From: Hypholoma sublateritium FD-334 SS-4 | Lineage: Eukaryota; Basidiomycota; Agaricomycetes; Agaricales; Strophariaceae | Length of the DNA: 64,000 nt | Reading direction: 5' to 3' | Assembly (NCBI GenBank): GCA_000827495.1 | Contig: KN817609.1 | Span: 34,708 to 98,707 of the forward strand | Shown here: positions 47,404 through 58,417 of the stretch, piece by piece | Layout of the letters: each line of letters opens with the position of its first letter | Position numbering within the stretch: the stretch's first letter is position 1 | Notes under the pieces: model-generated | What the model saw: the letters and a program-made list of their open reading frames with translations, nothing else | The model's database searches: none | Told to the model about the DNA's origin: nothing | Program-made: the position numbers and the translations under genes

Positions 47404-47880
47404 CAGATCACGGAGATGGAGGCGGCCTTTGCGGGAGCTTGGCCAAACAATAAACGGCAATCCCGGCAGAAGCTCGCCTGATGCCATTTCGGATCATTAT
47501 ATAATCACGGCTCGCCGGCTTCGCTCCCTCGCAGACTATCACAAATGTTTCTGCGCACCTGTAAAATAAATCTGCGCACCAGATGTTTCTCGGCGNACAC
47601 AATAAATAAATCTGCNCAGCATGATATATTTCCGCGGGAACCAAAATATAAATCAGCGCACTCAAATATTTGTATGCGCACTGACTAAAAAATCTGCGCA
47701 CCACAATGTGTTCACGCGGGCTTGGAATAAATTTCTGCGCACTATATAATTTGTTATGGGCACCCTTATTATTGTTACGCGCAGCTCTCATGGTTTGTAT
47801 ACATAGTTAGAGTATGATAAAAAAAGTTTCCGGGGGAAACAAAAAAGTTTCTGGAATTTTTCCCCAAACGGACCGCCATA
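47404..47880 (-). repeat. Right terminal inverted repeat
   Basis: Reverse complement of the left arm. Its unknown bases at 47596 and 47616 are the exact mirror positions of 45043 and 45023. Confidence 0.85.
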
Positions 47881-47983
47881 CGTCAGACCCTCATACCTTT
47901 ACTGCACTGCAAACATATGCTGTATATACAGATCGAACGCATGTATAACAAATGCCCGTTTTCCCTTCAGCTTGACTTCCGCT

Positions 47984-48916
47984 ATGGATAACAACGGGTA
48001 TTCTACGTATCTTCCGTTCGATTCTCCCGCGCATACATGTAGTATGACAAGGAATTACGCGGACCTTGATGTTACTGTATGTGGTAAAAGATCAGTGACG
48101 ATACTGACTAACTTTCTGTTTCAGAGTACAAACATGGGCGCTACACCCCCCTATTCTGCTACCTTTCACGGGCAAGGGCTCGGCACAATGGCGAGTAAAA
48201 TATGCTGGGTCTGCACCGGAATAGCTCTCTTAACTTACCGTATCTTAGGGAAGCAACAATTATTGCGAACACAAACTCCAATACCTCACGTCCTATCTGC
48301 CACTCTCCACTGAGCCAGTTGACTACCGCGGAGGAAATGTAGGCCTTTTGACACTGACCCTGAGGTTTCCTCTAAAATGTGAACCAATCTCAAATATAGA
48401 GTAGCTATGAATGGAGAGCGACAGGAAGTATTCCAGTTACGGAACAAGTTACGACCACTCTCAATATCGTAAGTGTCGTATCTAAAGTGAAGACCGCTTA
48501 TGAATTATATTCTCGTATTACAGGGGGGTAAAATTGTGGTCGGACAGAGCTTACCTGTGAATTCAACCATTCCGAGCTACAGAATGCCAGTGGATGTCGT
48601 TCAGTCCGATCAAGGAATCACTCCTCGTAAGAAATTAAAAAGTAAAGCTTCCGTCAAACGAGAGCCAAAATTCACCTGCGAATCTGCGGATTGCGACGGA
48701 GTGACATTTACCACGAAATATCGGTACAACAGTCAGTTTACCCCGTTTATGATACCGCGCTATGTCCTTGTTGATTATGATTTTCTAGCTCATGTGAATA
48801 GGTTCCATACACCGAAGGAGAAACAGAAACAGTACCAGTGCGATAATTGTGGATTGTACACGACTTGTTACTCGACGGATCTGACCCGTCATGAAAAGAG
48901 CTGCGCAAAACCCTAA
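47984..48916 (+). CDS. Paired C2H2-type zinc-finger protein, paralogue 1
   Basis: A six-exon model reads 217 residues: 47984-48076, 48125-48190, 48249-48338, 48400-48468, 48524-48731 and 48789-48916. The first five junctions are all phase or frame consistent. Intron 2 needs a GC donor (ATG then GCGAGT). After a low-complexity N-terminal part comes a basic stretch (PRKKLKSKASVKREPK, possible nuclear signal). Then follows a C-x4-C...H-x4-H finger (TCESADCDG ... THVNRFH) and a second unit C-x2-C-x12-H-x4-C (CDNCGLY..LTRHEKSC), the last ligand being Cys. The 57-nt intron splits finger 1 between its Cys pair and His pair, as in the two paralogues downstream. DNA binding is likely from the fingers; the target is unknown. 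Confidence 0.72.
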
Positions 48917-48919
48917 ATG

Positions 48920-50700
48920 CGCGCGTTTTCGCCAGATGTGTGCATGGCAAGGACAAATTTTCTGAGAGGACATTGTATACCGCAGCTATCGTGTAGTAGA
49001 TGCGTTACAATCCCGATTTTACACCACTGAACACGACGGGCTAGGATGGAAGAAATCGTGTCATTTATGTGTCAGATTTCTCGTTCTGATAAGCAGCGGA
49101 GGGTTGAACTCACCTTGTTTAGATCGGGTCAACATATTTTACCCTCAGCCAAAATTCAATTACTAGTAGATTGTCCTGGCACTTGGGAATGCGTACCGCG
49201 TGTCCGGTATCGACTGGTACACACTTTTGAACGTGTCATAGTGGGCGCCAAAATGGTAGGCTGAGACTGAAGGTGAGGGGGATTAAGTCCATCGAATATG
49301 AGGTCTTTCAAATATTGAAAAGATGGACGTGGATTTCAACGAGGAGTGTAACGGAAGCGATCAAACGGATTCTATCTGACTCACTCGTTTTGTACGCAAA
49401 CCGGTTATGCAAGCGGTGTTGTCGGAACTGGATATGAGTCATTGACAGGCCAAATATAGTTCAGTTGTGGGTACTATTGTCGCTCCCGTGAAACACGACC
49501 TCATGCACTGCTCATAATCGGACATTAATCTTCGAGAAGTCTGAGGGAAGTTGGAATAGTATGACAAAAATAGCTCATGCCCAATACACCTGTACTTGGA
49601 TTCGCAGGAGGTGTGCAGAGCTGTTCAGCACTGAGCGCTGCGATTGGGCGGCAGCTGTCAGTATCAATGCAGTACGTACTACGATACAGGTGTCTATCTT
49701 TGTAAAATAGGAAGTCTTATCACTTCAAGTGCCCCGGAAGATTCGGGATAGCGATGTAGTAGGATATTATTGCTAATATGTAGAAAATATAGAGAGTTGT
49801 ACTTCGTAGTACGTCCATTTGCGTACATTTTCACAACTATATCTCGCCTTCCAAACTACTGCGTGACTAGGATCGTAAGGTACTTGGCCGGGTTTTTCCT
49901 TTCGCACAGCAAGCTACATCAATGAATGACTATAATGTATCTTCAGACCCTCAATATCTTTGTACGGATTGGGTATTGACGTGGTATGGAGGTGTGCAAA
50001 AGGTGTGCACGACACGCACCAGAACGATCAGATGCACATCGAGCTGTCAGTGTCTCTATCAAATACATTCACAGCACTCGCAACTTCAGAGCATTGCACA
50101 CCTGAGCCCGAGTGGCTAGGCTCCGCGTGCCATTGTTTTCGAAATTGAAGAGCGATATGTATCACTAAGCCCGATTGACCCGCGGTACTTACAAAGGTGG
50201 GCACGCAGCCCATATAATACGCGGCCGTCTGCTGCTCTTTCGTTAGAAACTTACTTGCTTCTCAGGTTTTCATAGCCAGGTAATTTCAGCGGTTTGCGCT
50301 CGCTGGGAACACAATTTTGTAGATAGAAGACGATTAGGTAGAATTTTGTGAAGCGTCGCCAACAAAAAATCAGTCGAAAGGTACGTCGGCGTACCCTCTA
50401 GCTAGTCCTGGGACGCCACGGCACAGGTGGGTCGAATAGCGCCCATCTCTACTTCCAGGATTACGCGCTACCGCGAGATCGAAAGTCCACGGTGAGCTTG
50501 GGTATCGACAGCGCTACATAGCCACCCAGATCCTTTAAAGTGGTCGCTGCAGCGTAGATACCGAGTACGCACATCTGACCTTCCCTTCCGCCGTTCCCCG
50601 TGCTCTGCGCAAGCACAGGCGGAGGTGCTTCGTACCCCACGACGCACGTCGCGCCATCACGAGCCGGCTGCATCGTGCGAGACGCGCGCCGCCGCCCGTG
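48920..50700. other. Intergenic; no firm gene
   Basis: Two short stretches (about 49590-49660 and 49950-50060) share GGAGGTGTGCA and AGCTGTCAGT and may be a small duplication. Nothing else could be supported. Confidence 0.35.
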
Positions 50701-50704
50701 CTGC

Positions 50705-51726
50705 CTACGAGGCGGGGGTGATCCCCTCCTGCTCCATCATATCGCGAAACTTGCCGGAGCTGCGCTTCAGCGGGTGAAACCACGGCCGTCCTCCCCGCAT
50801 GATATAGGCGCCCGGCTCGGGGTGCCCGATGTAGCCGTCGTACCGCGGGACGACGCAGCGGACGGGCTCGACGGTGTCGAGATAGCGCATGAGCAGGCAC
50901 GGCCCGCGCGTCGCGTGCTCGCGCAGCGTGGATATCTCGAAGCGCGCCCAGAAGGTCCCTGCGTGCCATTCAGAGCGTGCTCAGCGCACAACACACAAAT
51001 AAGGGACGGCGCCGCACCTGCGTAGGGGAAGACGTTCTTGTAGCCCCGCGTGTCCTCGAATATATGCGCGAACCGGTGCTCGTGGCAGCTCTTGCGCGTG
51101 ATAAACGTGAAGCGGTACATCGTCTTGCGCGTGTCGTACAAGAACGGGTCCGAGAACGAGTACAGGCGGTACCGCCGCCCTAACGCGTTCGCCGTCAGCT
51201 TCGCCGCGTCGACGAGTACGTCCTCCTCCACGAGCCGCTCCTCGAGCAGCAGCGGGATGAACGCGCGGTACTGCGCCTGCGCCGTGAGGTCCACGGGCTG
51301 CGCCTGCCACGGCCCGTACGCGCCCCCGAGGTCCCGCCCGGCGGCGAACCCTGCGGCGCTATCGCACAGCCGGAAGCGCACCCCGCCGGCGAGGGCGGGC
51401 ACGCCGGGGTGGTAGTAGAAGAACCCCATCATGCCGTCAGGAAAGCGGCCGGTGCTCTCCCGCACGGTGGGCTTGATCGCGGCGCGCACGCCGGCGGGGC
51501 TTGGCCAGCGCGGGTGGCGCACGGAGACGTTGACGACTTTCATGGTGAGCCCGCTGAGGTCGATGATCTCCTGGCCGGTGTCGGCGAGGCGCTCGGGTCT
51601 TAGCGTGAGTAGAGACGGTGCTGGCATTCCGGCGGAGTAAGAGCGCCCCGTTATTCTGCATGTGCTGGCGCGCGCGGCCTGGCGAAGATTCGTTCTCAGC
51701 CGAAGGGCGATCGTCAGTGGAAGCAT
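50705..51726 (-). CDS. Probable mitochondrial protein of unknown function
   Basis: Two exons (51726-51018 and 50958-50705, intron 59 nt, GTGCGG...ACGCAG) give 320 residues. The N-terminus (MLPLTIALRLRTNLRQAARA, then CRITGRSYSAG) is rich in Arg and hydroxylated residues with no acidic residue, as expected for a mitochondrial presequence cut near RSYSA. The mature part contains VSVRHPRWPSPAGVRAAIKP, RFPDGMMGFFYYHPGVPALA, a DVLVDAAKL segment, MYRFTFITRKSCHEHRFAHI and, after the intron, TFWARFEISTLREHATRGP and YIMRGGRPWFHPLKRSS. GC-rich wobble positions throughout indicate a maintained gene. I do not recognise a catalytic motif or a named family. It is divergently placed to the EH-like gene. Confidence 0.78.
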
Positions 51727-52343
51727 TTGAGGCGACTTCGTAGCTTAGCTGTTTTGAGTACGTGAAGCTTGAAGTCTGAGCCGCATGAGAGCAGATTATA
51801 GTTTGAATATCAACATCGAGAGGATCTAAACAAGGCAAGGAACGCACGTCGAAGAATGTTGAACGTTCGCGTTCCGTCGACCTTACAGACTGCGCAGACG
51901 TCCGCTTCCCGGGACCTTCGAATGACTGCGACGTCTGGGCCTGTACTCCAATTTGGATGGCACCGTAAAAGAGCGCGACCGTCGCGAGGAAGTGGAAGTT
52001 CTAGATGTGGGAACGACACGGGAACGACGCGGGAGTTGGAAGCAAGTTGGAAGTTTGGTTGGAAGACCGTTCGAACATCGCGTCGTCCTGCGCCGTCTCG
52101 GGATTTGTCAGCAAGACGATGCGGCCCGAAATTTACCGGCTCCGCCTGCCGGCCATGCGCCGGAGTCCTACCGGCGCATGAAGCGCGTCTGCCGCCCAAG
52201 CACAAGCACAGAGCGCCATAGTTTCTTGGCCCGTGTCTGATGAAGGTACCTCTGGATTTCCCAGAATTAACCCTATACCGCGACCTGCAGCGCCTGACAA
52301 AATAAGCCCCCCCTCTCGCAACGTCCATTCTAGACCCACACAA

Positions 52344-52351
52344 GTATAAAA
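52344..52351 (+). promoter_or_regulatory. TATA-like box upstream of the EH-like gene
   Basis: GTATAAAA about 345 bp before the ATG at 52696. This is rather far for a fungal core promoter, so it may drive a longer 5' leader or be incidental. Confidence 0.3.
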
Positions 52352-52695
52352 ACCCGCTACTGGTTGGAGCCTTGGCCTGCGAGGCCCCAACGTATCTGCC
52401 TTTCTACGTTGCTCCGTCAGCGCGCTGTTGGATTTACCCGACGCCAGGAAAGATAGAGTTCGTGATTTGAACGAAGATAATCAAGGCCGTACATAAACAT
52501 CATAGTAGATCTACGATAATCTTTTCCTATTCATGAAATGGGATAAAACAGACTTGTGGGCGTTTGGTCTCTAGCTCCATGTCTAATTCTCGCCGGATAC
52601 CCTCAGCGTCTGCGTCATTTTCCGGTGGTAAATTAATTCTTATGTGATTCGTACGCGTACTAAATATATAGTACGGCCGTTACCGGCAAAGGCAC

Positions 52696-54876
52696 GTGTC
52701 CGGCTTGGATCATTCCTCCAGCCTAGCCTCTTCTCAATCAACTCCCAGTTCCAACCTCATGCGTCCTCTAGCGCTGCACGCGTCGGCGCTCAGCGATGCT
52801 GAATACGACCTCTACACGAATAGTCTACGCGACATTGCTCTGGCGGACGACGACGGCAACAAGGAAGACGCATACTTCGAGAAGATCAGCGTGGGTGTGC
52901 GGGAGGCGAGGGCGTGGTTGAGGGGCCGATACTCGCATATACCAGCGCCAGTCATCGATGGGGTGAGCGGGAAAGCTCTGGAATACTATATTGGCTCACA
53001 CGCAAGCAGATCTTGCGCCTTTTCTCGCCGACGCTCGGGCCCACCGACACCATCTCGGGCTCCGAGTTCTTCGCCGTCCTGCGCCTCGTCGTGCACGCAG
53101 AGAGCGGCAAGGACGTAGATCGGTCGCTAGCGTTTGTGCAAGGTGGGCGGCCCCGTAATCCTGCAATGCTTGTCTGACGTATCACGTAGCGGATCCATCG
53201 AGCCGCAGTACGTTTCTTGAACGCTGTTTTTCTTATCTAACTTTGCCGCAGCGCGATCGACGCCGGCCCCATCGCCTGCTAAACGCCCAGTCGAACTCCC
53301 GCCACGGAGGCCCAACCCCGAGCCGACTGCTGAGGCACCACAGCCGCCCCCGCTGCATCCCTCTCAGCGCTCAGAGTCGGGCCGTTCCCAGCATTCCTCG
53401 CATAATCCCTTCACCAAAACACCCCCACTTCCCCCTCGAAAACCAGCGCCGCCAATACCGACATCATCCCGCTCAATCTCCCCGTCAAAGAGGGTGCCGA
53501 TGCCCGCACGACCCAACTCGCCGCTGGGGTCCAGAGCCCCGCCGCTTTCGACCGCGCCTTATGCTCCCCCGCCGCCGCCGAAGGCCCCGCAGCATGTGAC
53601 GTCGACGCTGATGAAGCAGAGCCTGCAGGCGAGCAAGGTCGCGCAGACGATGAAGCGCGCCGAGGCGCAGCTCGAGAAGGAGCGCGTAATGCAGGTCCTC
53701 AAGCGCAGTGCGCCGCCGCCGCCCCCGGTGCATGTGGACAACTCTCCCCCGCCGGCGGCAACGGGTCCGGCGCGCGTACGAACGGGGTACGACGTCAGCT
53801 CGGCGTCATCTGCATCTGGTTCGCGCGAGCGTTCGGCGCCGCCGTTACCCCGACGGCGCACGATAGAGACACGCCATCCGCCGCCGTCGCCGCCATTCTC
53901 GGCGACCTCGATGGAGCAGGTCGCCCGCGCGGGGTTCGCGCGGAACGCATTTCGAGCACCCAGCGATGCGTCGCGGGACACGTCGCCTGTGCGCGGTGCC
54001 GCCCCGCCGCCGACGCACCCGGACAGGAAGCCGCCGCCCGCCCCAGGGACGTTCGACGCGGTGTACGGCGGCATGGGCATGGGCACGCCGCCCTCGCCGC
54101 ACGACGGCGGCTCGCCGACCGCGCGCGTGTTCCGCTCGCAGAGCATGCACCACCCCTCGACCACACGTGCGACAGGCGCGCCGCCTGCGGTGCCCCCGCC
54201 CCTGCGTCGCCGCCGCCCGGAGAGCGTGCAGGTCGTCGGGTCCGGCGTGGGGTCGCTCGTGCAGGCGTACAACAACCAGACACCGGGGACGCCGCAGCGC
54301 CGCGCGTCGCTGAGCGCGACGGGGTCGCCCACGCAGGACGCGACGACGCCCTTCCACGGGCCTTCGACGTCCGCCGCGTCCCCGTTCGCCTCCCCAGCGG
54401 CGGCGACGCCGCCCCGCGCTCTGGCGTCGCTCCAGCGCACGTTCGCCGGGCTGCAGCCGCGCCTCGACAGCGCGCGGTACAAGGCTGAAGCGGGCCTCGC
54501 GCGGCGCGGGTTCGTCCCCGGCTCGGGCGCAGGCGAGGAGGGCGCCGCCCTCATCAGCGGACACACACATACGCATGCGCATGGGAGCGGCGCGCAGGGC
54601 CACGCGCTGCGACAAACGCACCGGCGCGCCCCGAGCGACGACGCGCCGGGCGTCGACGGCGCGTCGTCCGCGTCGACCTCGGACGACGACGACGGCGCGG
54701 TGGACGACGCGTGGCGCCGCGCTCGGGGGATGGACGTGCGTGCTTTCCCGCGGCGCGAGCGGCCGGACAGCGATGTGTTCGCGGACGGCGCGGGCGGGGT
54801 GTACGCGGGCCCTCCCGGGGCGGGCGAGCAGGACAACCTGAAGTGGCCCGCGGGCGAGGGGTGGCGGCCGCTGTAG
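52696..54876 (+). CDS. EH-like (EF-hand family) domain protein with a long proline-rich tail
   Basis: Three exons (52696-52962, 53010-53142, 53252-54876) give 674 residues, with introns of 47 and 109 nt. Residues about 30-133 look like an EH-type module: LSDAEYDLYTNSL, DAYFEKISVGVREARAWLRG, ILRLFSPTLGPTDTISGSEF and FFAVLRLVVHAESGK. The rest is disordered: many PPP runs and P-x-x-P motifs, Ser/Thr blocks, a short charged helix (MKRAEAQLEKERVMQVLKRS, around residue 265-285) and a C-terminus ending WPAGEGWRPL. EH proteins of fungi act in endocytosis and actin patch assembly by binding NPF motifs; one HNPFTK lies in this protein's own tail. The role is inferred from layout. Very high GC and long antisense open frames are side effects of the codon bias. 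Its 3' end is duplicated at 63.0-63.5 kb. Confidence 0.75.
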
Positions 54877-55328
54877 CTGGAGGGGTGCGTGGTATCGTCG
54901 TGCGCATTGGCTTGGTTATTGTGTAGTTTAGTATTTTATATATCCGGTGCGTGCACCTGCAGAGATTAGACGGCGGTACGGTAAGTACAGTGTAAATTAT
55001 ATTATAGGTTCCTGGAAGTGGTGCCTGGTAGCACGGATGATGCGCCATTCCACGCGACCGCCGTTGTGGCACACTCGGCGAGGTCTACTGAGCTGAACAA
55101 GCTCGATGAACAATGTGTGCGATATCATATCTGAATACGGGCTGCGATTTGTGCTCTACCGACGCATCACTATGTGAAACTTATTATAGAACCGCTTTGC
55201 ATAAATAACTTTGACGCTGAGAAACTGCGCGCAAGTAGCAGACACCACAGGGCAGGGTTTGATTTCAACGTCAGGCGCTTATTCGGTGCCTGTTTTTGGC
55301 CAATTCTTTTTTGGTAAATCATATTCCA

Positions 55329-55921
55329 TTATAAGACAAATTTTTCGAATTGCAACCATCGCTCTCCGCATACACACTTGACATACAAACAAAGAATCGT
55401 CTATCTCCCTCCCTGTTCAGAGGACGAGGCACCAACACCGTGCTTTCCCTTGAGGTGCCGAGTCAAGTCGGATACGAAGGTTGTCCAGTAAGGGCAAAGT
55501 GGACAGGGGTGACGTTTCTGTTCGTCCTCGGCGGTGTGGAAGCGGTTTACGTGAGCTTATGATGAGCGACAGAAAGACACGCGCAAAAGTTAGAACAAGT
55601 AACGTCGACGGATGTCAGAAATACTCACTATCCAAACGATATTTGGTGGTAAACTCTTTAGGACAACTCGCGCATCTGAAGCCGTTCGTGGAGGACCCCT
55701 CTGTAGACTGCATGAGAATATTTTATATCAGTCCCAGCACATGCATGTATGATTAGAAGCTAGCCTGATGAGGCGCGGCCTCTTCCAGGACTATAACTTG
55801 CGGCGGATATTGATTCTGCAAGCAAAGGGATGGGGAAATGTTCGAGAAGAGCTTCACCATGAAAGGCTGGGCTCACCGCATCTCTAGAGGATCCGTTACT
55901 GGCTTCGCCTTGACTAGACAT
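55329..55921 (-). CDS. Paired C2H2 zinc-finger protein, paralogue 2
   Basis: Four exons on the minus strand (55921-55877, 55815-55765, 55707-55629, 55555-55329) give 133 residues. Junctions 1 and 2 are phase 0; the last intron falls after the first base of a codon exactly as in the other two paralogues. The product is MSSQGEASNGSSRDA, NQYPPQVIVLEEAAPHQ, then a classical finger C-x2-C-x12-H-x4-H (FRCASCPKEF ... THVNRFH) and a second CPLCPYW..LTRHLKGKH finger. This is the most canonical of the three. Intron 2 begins GC (CAG then GCTAGC) and contains CTAAT before its AG. A shorter form could start at the ATG at 55713. A TATATA-like box lies about 85 bp upstream. Confidence 0.72.
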
Positions 55922-55924
55922 TTT

Positions 55925-57075
55925 GTAGGTGGGCTTTAGAGAACTGGGTAGTTTTGGGGAAATAGAGACGAAAGGGTCTGGGCTAAATACATGGCATTCG
56001 ACTGGGTATATAACCTCTCTTTGTGGCTGCTCCCTGCTGTTTCTGTGCAAATCCCAGCTGTTGAAATATTAATGAACTAAGAATCTCTGTTTTCCGACGA
56101 AGTTCAGGTGCTGTTATGATTTTTAAATAATGGACAATTCCTCTGGCAGTCACAAGGCGTGCATATAGCAGACATGCTGTACTTACTTATTTGTAGACGC
56201 TTTACTTGTAAGCGCCTGTCCCATATTTTACTGTTAAATGTTCTCAGGTTTTTTTTTCGGGGAATTTCAAGGGAATTTCAAGGTTCTAGTATCGAGAAAC
56301 GCTTTCGGGGACGTTGCAACATGTGGTGGTGCTCCATGCGTTACGGTGCTGAGGACTGTGGCAAAACCCAACGATTTTCTGCTGTTAAACAGCACGTTCT
56401 ATGATCCTTAGGTCACTCCGTAACTCCGAGAGGCAATAAAGTGAATTGAGAGCGCAACGGCTGGCATATTCGCAGCTGTTTAGTATTCTATCACACAACT
56501 TGCCCACAACCGTTAGCCGGTTGTCGGCGGCATTGATCCCGGCAAGTTATCTGGACTCCGAAGCGGCCCCTGCTGTTGCTCAGATATAGCACGCGCACGC
56601 CTCAGCGTCCAACAAAAGTCTAACAGCAATTGACAACCTAAGAGTTCTAGACCTATTCTCGTACCAAATATAGGAGCAAAGGTCTGCTGTGAAGCCGAAA
56701 TATCTCGCTGTTTAAACCGAACTCTGATTTCGAAGGTGACGCCGACATCATTCTCCGATTCAAAGGTCCGCCGTTTGCCGAGGCTGTAAAGCTCGAACAC
56801 TGTACGAACTGAGCTAAGCTGTAGAATCTGTACATAAATTCTATGGATCTCGCGTTAGCTATCTTCTGAATTATGCACAACACATAGACCGTATAGTCGG
56901 GGCCCACTTCATGTGGTCAAGGTTGAAGGAACAGTGCAGCTCCGTGGCACAACACTTTTGCAACACTCTGTGGAGCAACGCTGGAATGCGAATAATATAT
57001 TTCGAAATTGAACAGAATTCACAGATGCTGTGAGACTATCAGATTTGGCTGTTTAGTGGAATGCTTGAAGCCCTA
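55925..57075. other. Intergenic between two C2H2 genes; no gene seen
   Basis: Contains upstream sequences of both flanking genes. Open frames of under 100 codons lack motifs. Confidence 0.4.
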
Positions 57076-57079
57076 TAAA

Positions 57080-57950
57080 ATGGTTCAATTGTCGGCGCCA
57101 TATGGACAAACCGTCAAGCATGCCCAACGCATCATCAATGCCTGCCTCTCCTTCTCAGTATATGGTAAACCGAACACACCTAAATATGTATGTTATTTCT
57201 AACCTACGGGTTCATGTACCATCTAGAACATGGACATTTTAATCGGCCCCAATGACTACCAAGGAACAGCTGCTGGCATTTCATATGACAATGTAAGTAC
57301 TTGTTTCCAAAGAGCGTGCATTTCGATTGATAAAGTTTGTAATCCTTAAGAATACATCGAGACTTTACGAGAATACATGGATATATCCCGGACCGGAGAT
57401 CGTAGACGGGTGGTGCTGTTGTGGGGATATGGTACGCAGTATTACGTTGAACTTACGTGAATATATAGTTTTGCTTATACTTGCCTTCAGCCCGTCCCTC
57501 TTTCGGAATACCCATTGACCAACAGCAGCCTTGCATATGCGGGTTTCGCTTCAACAGCTGTGGGTGTTTTTCTGGACTAATCCTTAACTGTCAGGACTTA
57601 TATTGGGTATCTCAGGTCGCAGAACAGCAGTTGGGAGCTGACCTGTACGCGACGCAAGCGTATCCTGCCGACAAAAGATATGAATGCCCGTGGCATATCA
57701 CTTGCGGGAAGGTATTCACCGCTAAATTCAGATTAAAGAGTCAGTATCTCCTGCGCTCATAGGGCGCTAGACAGCTGAAGTTGAACTGAGTCTACTAGCA
57801 CATATTAACCGCTTCCATACGCCCTTCGAGAGTCAACTAAGGCACAATTGTTCCAATTGTACATACTCAACTTGTTACAAGTCAGACTTGAATCGTCACT
57901 CAAAGAGATGTAAAAACCAGAGAGATTCAGCTCGGGGATATGGAAACTGA
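57080..57950 (+). CDS. Paired C2H2-type zinc-finger protein, paralogue 3
   Basis: Six exons (57080-57157, 57227-57292, 57351-57431, 57491-57538, 57595-57739, 57799-57950) give 189 residues. Exon 2 is 66 nt, as in paralogue 1. The finger region is YECPWHITCGKVF..(intron)..THINRFH, followed by CSNCTYSTCYKSDLNRHSKRC, again with C-x2-C-x12-H-x4-C as the second unit. Intron 4 would use a GC donor (TAT then GCGGGT); reading through without splicing also leaves a frame into the fingers, so the 5' half is less certain. A TATAAAAT sequence overlaps the start region (57074-57081), so the true start may be further upstream or downstream. Likely a nuclear DNA-binding protein. Confidence 0.65.
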
Positions 57951-57954
57951 TATG

Positions 57955-58415
57955 GCCTTTTCTGACGTCGTATCACATATGTTGAAGCCTCGATATCTGA
58001 GGCATATATTTTCCCTTTTCCCCAGTACATAAGCTCTTGATAAGCTCGCATACTAAGTAATCAATATATTGTTGTCTTCGTCGCAGTCAAGGAATGGAAG
58101 TGCATCGAATTAATCCCGGCCTACGGGGAGCGACTTTTCACCTGACACTGAAGTTCTGATAATAAGCAGTCATCGGGAATCGTTTGGGAGAACCAAGAAA
58201 ATGGTAGCGCGACGAACTGAGACATATCTAGATCACCACCAAGTCTCCGTACTGACGCTAGTACTTAATTCTTATCGTTGAACACAAAAAAAAAATTACA
58301 ATAGTACTAGGTCCACCCCTCAAATTACCCTCCGTAAAATGATTCGCATGTTAAATATATTATTTATTTATCAAGTCTATGACACAAGACAAGATAGGCT
58401 CATACACCGCATATT
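57955..58415. other. Intergenic; no gene seen
   Basis: AT-rich spacer with a short A-run (58287-58295) and TATTATTTATTTATC near 58360. No coding support. Confidence 0.4.
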
Positions 58416-58417
58416 AC

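Larger units (their letters stand above)
44759..47880. mobile_element. 3.1-kb element with long terminal inverted repeats
   Basis: The ends are exact inverted copies starting TATGGCGGTCCGTTTGGGG, and CGTCAG abuts both outer ends (44753-44758 and 47881-47886) as a 6-bp target-site duplication. The arms run about 475 bp inward (to about 45235 and 47408), nearly identical for the outer 400 bp and diverging after the GGGATTGCCG(C/T)T(C/T)ATTGTTTGG stretch. The interior is about 2.2 kb and shows no transposase motif; it contains the block shared with 26757-27060. The element is therefore probably non-autonomous. The superfamily is unresolved. It lies 104 bp upstream of a C2H2 gene. Confidence 0.85.

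Noticed and set aside
53559..54836. Minus-strand open frame of 425 codons
   Set aside because: It is antisense to the proline-rich exon of the EH-like gene and follows from its high-GC codon use.
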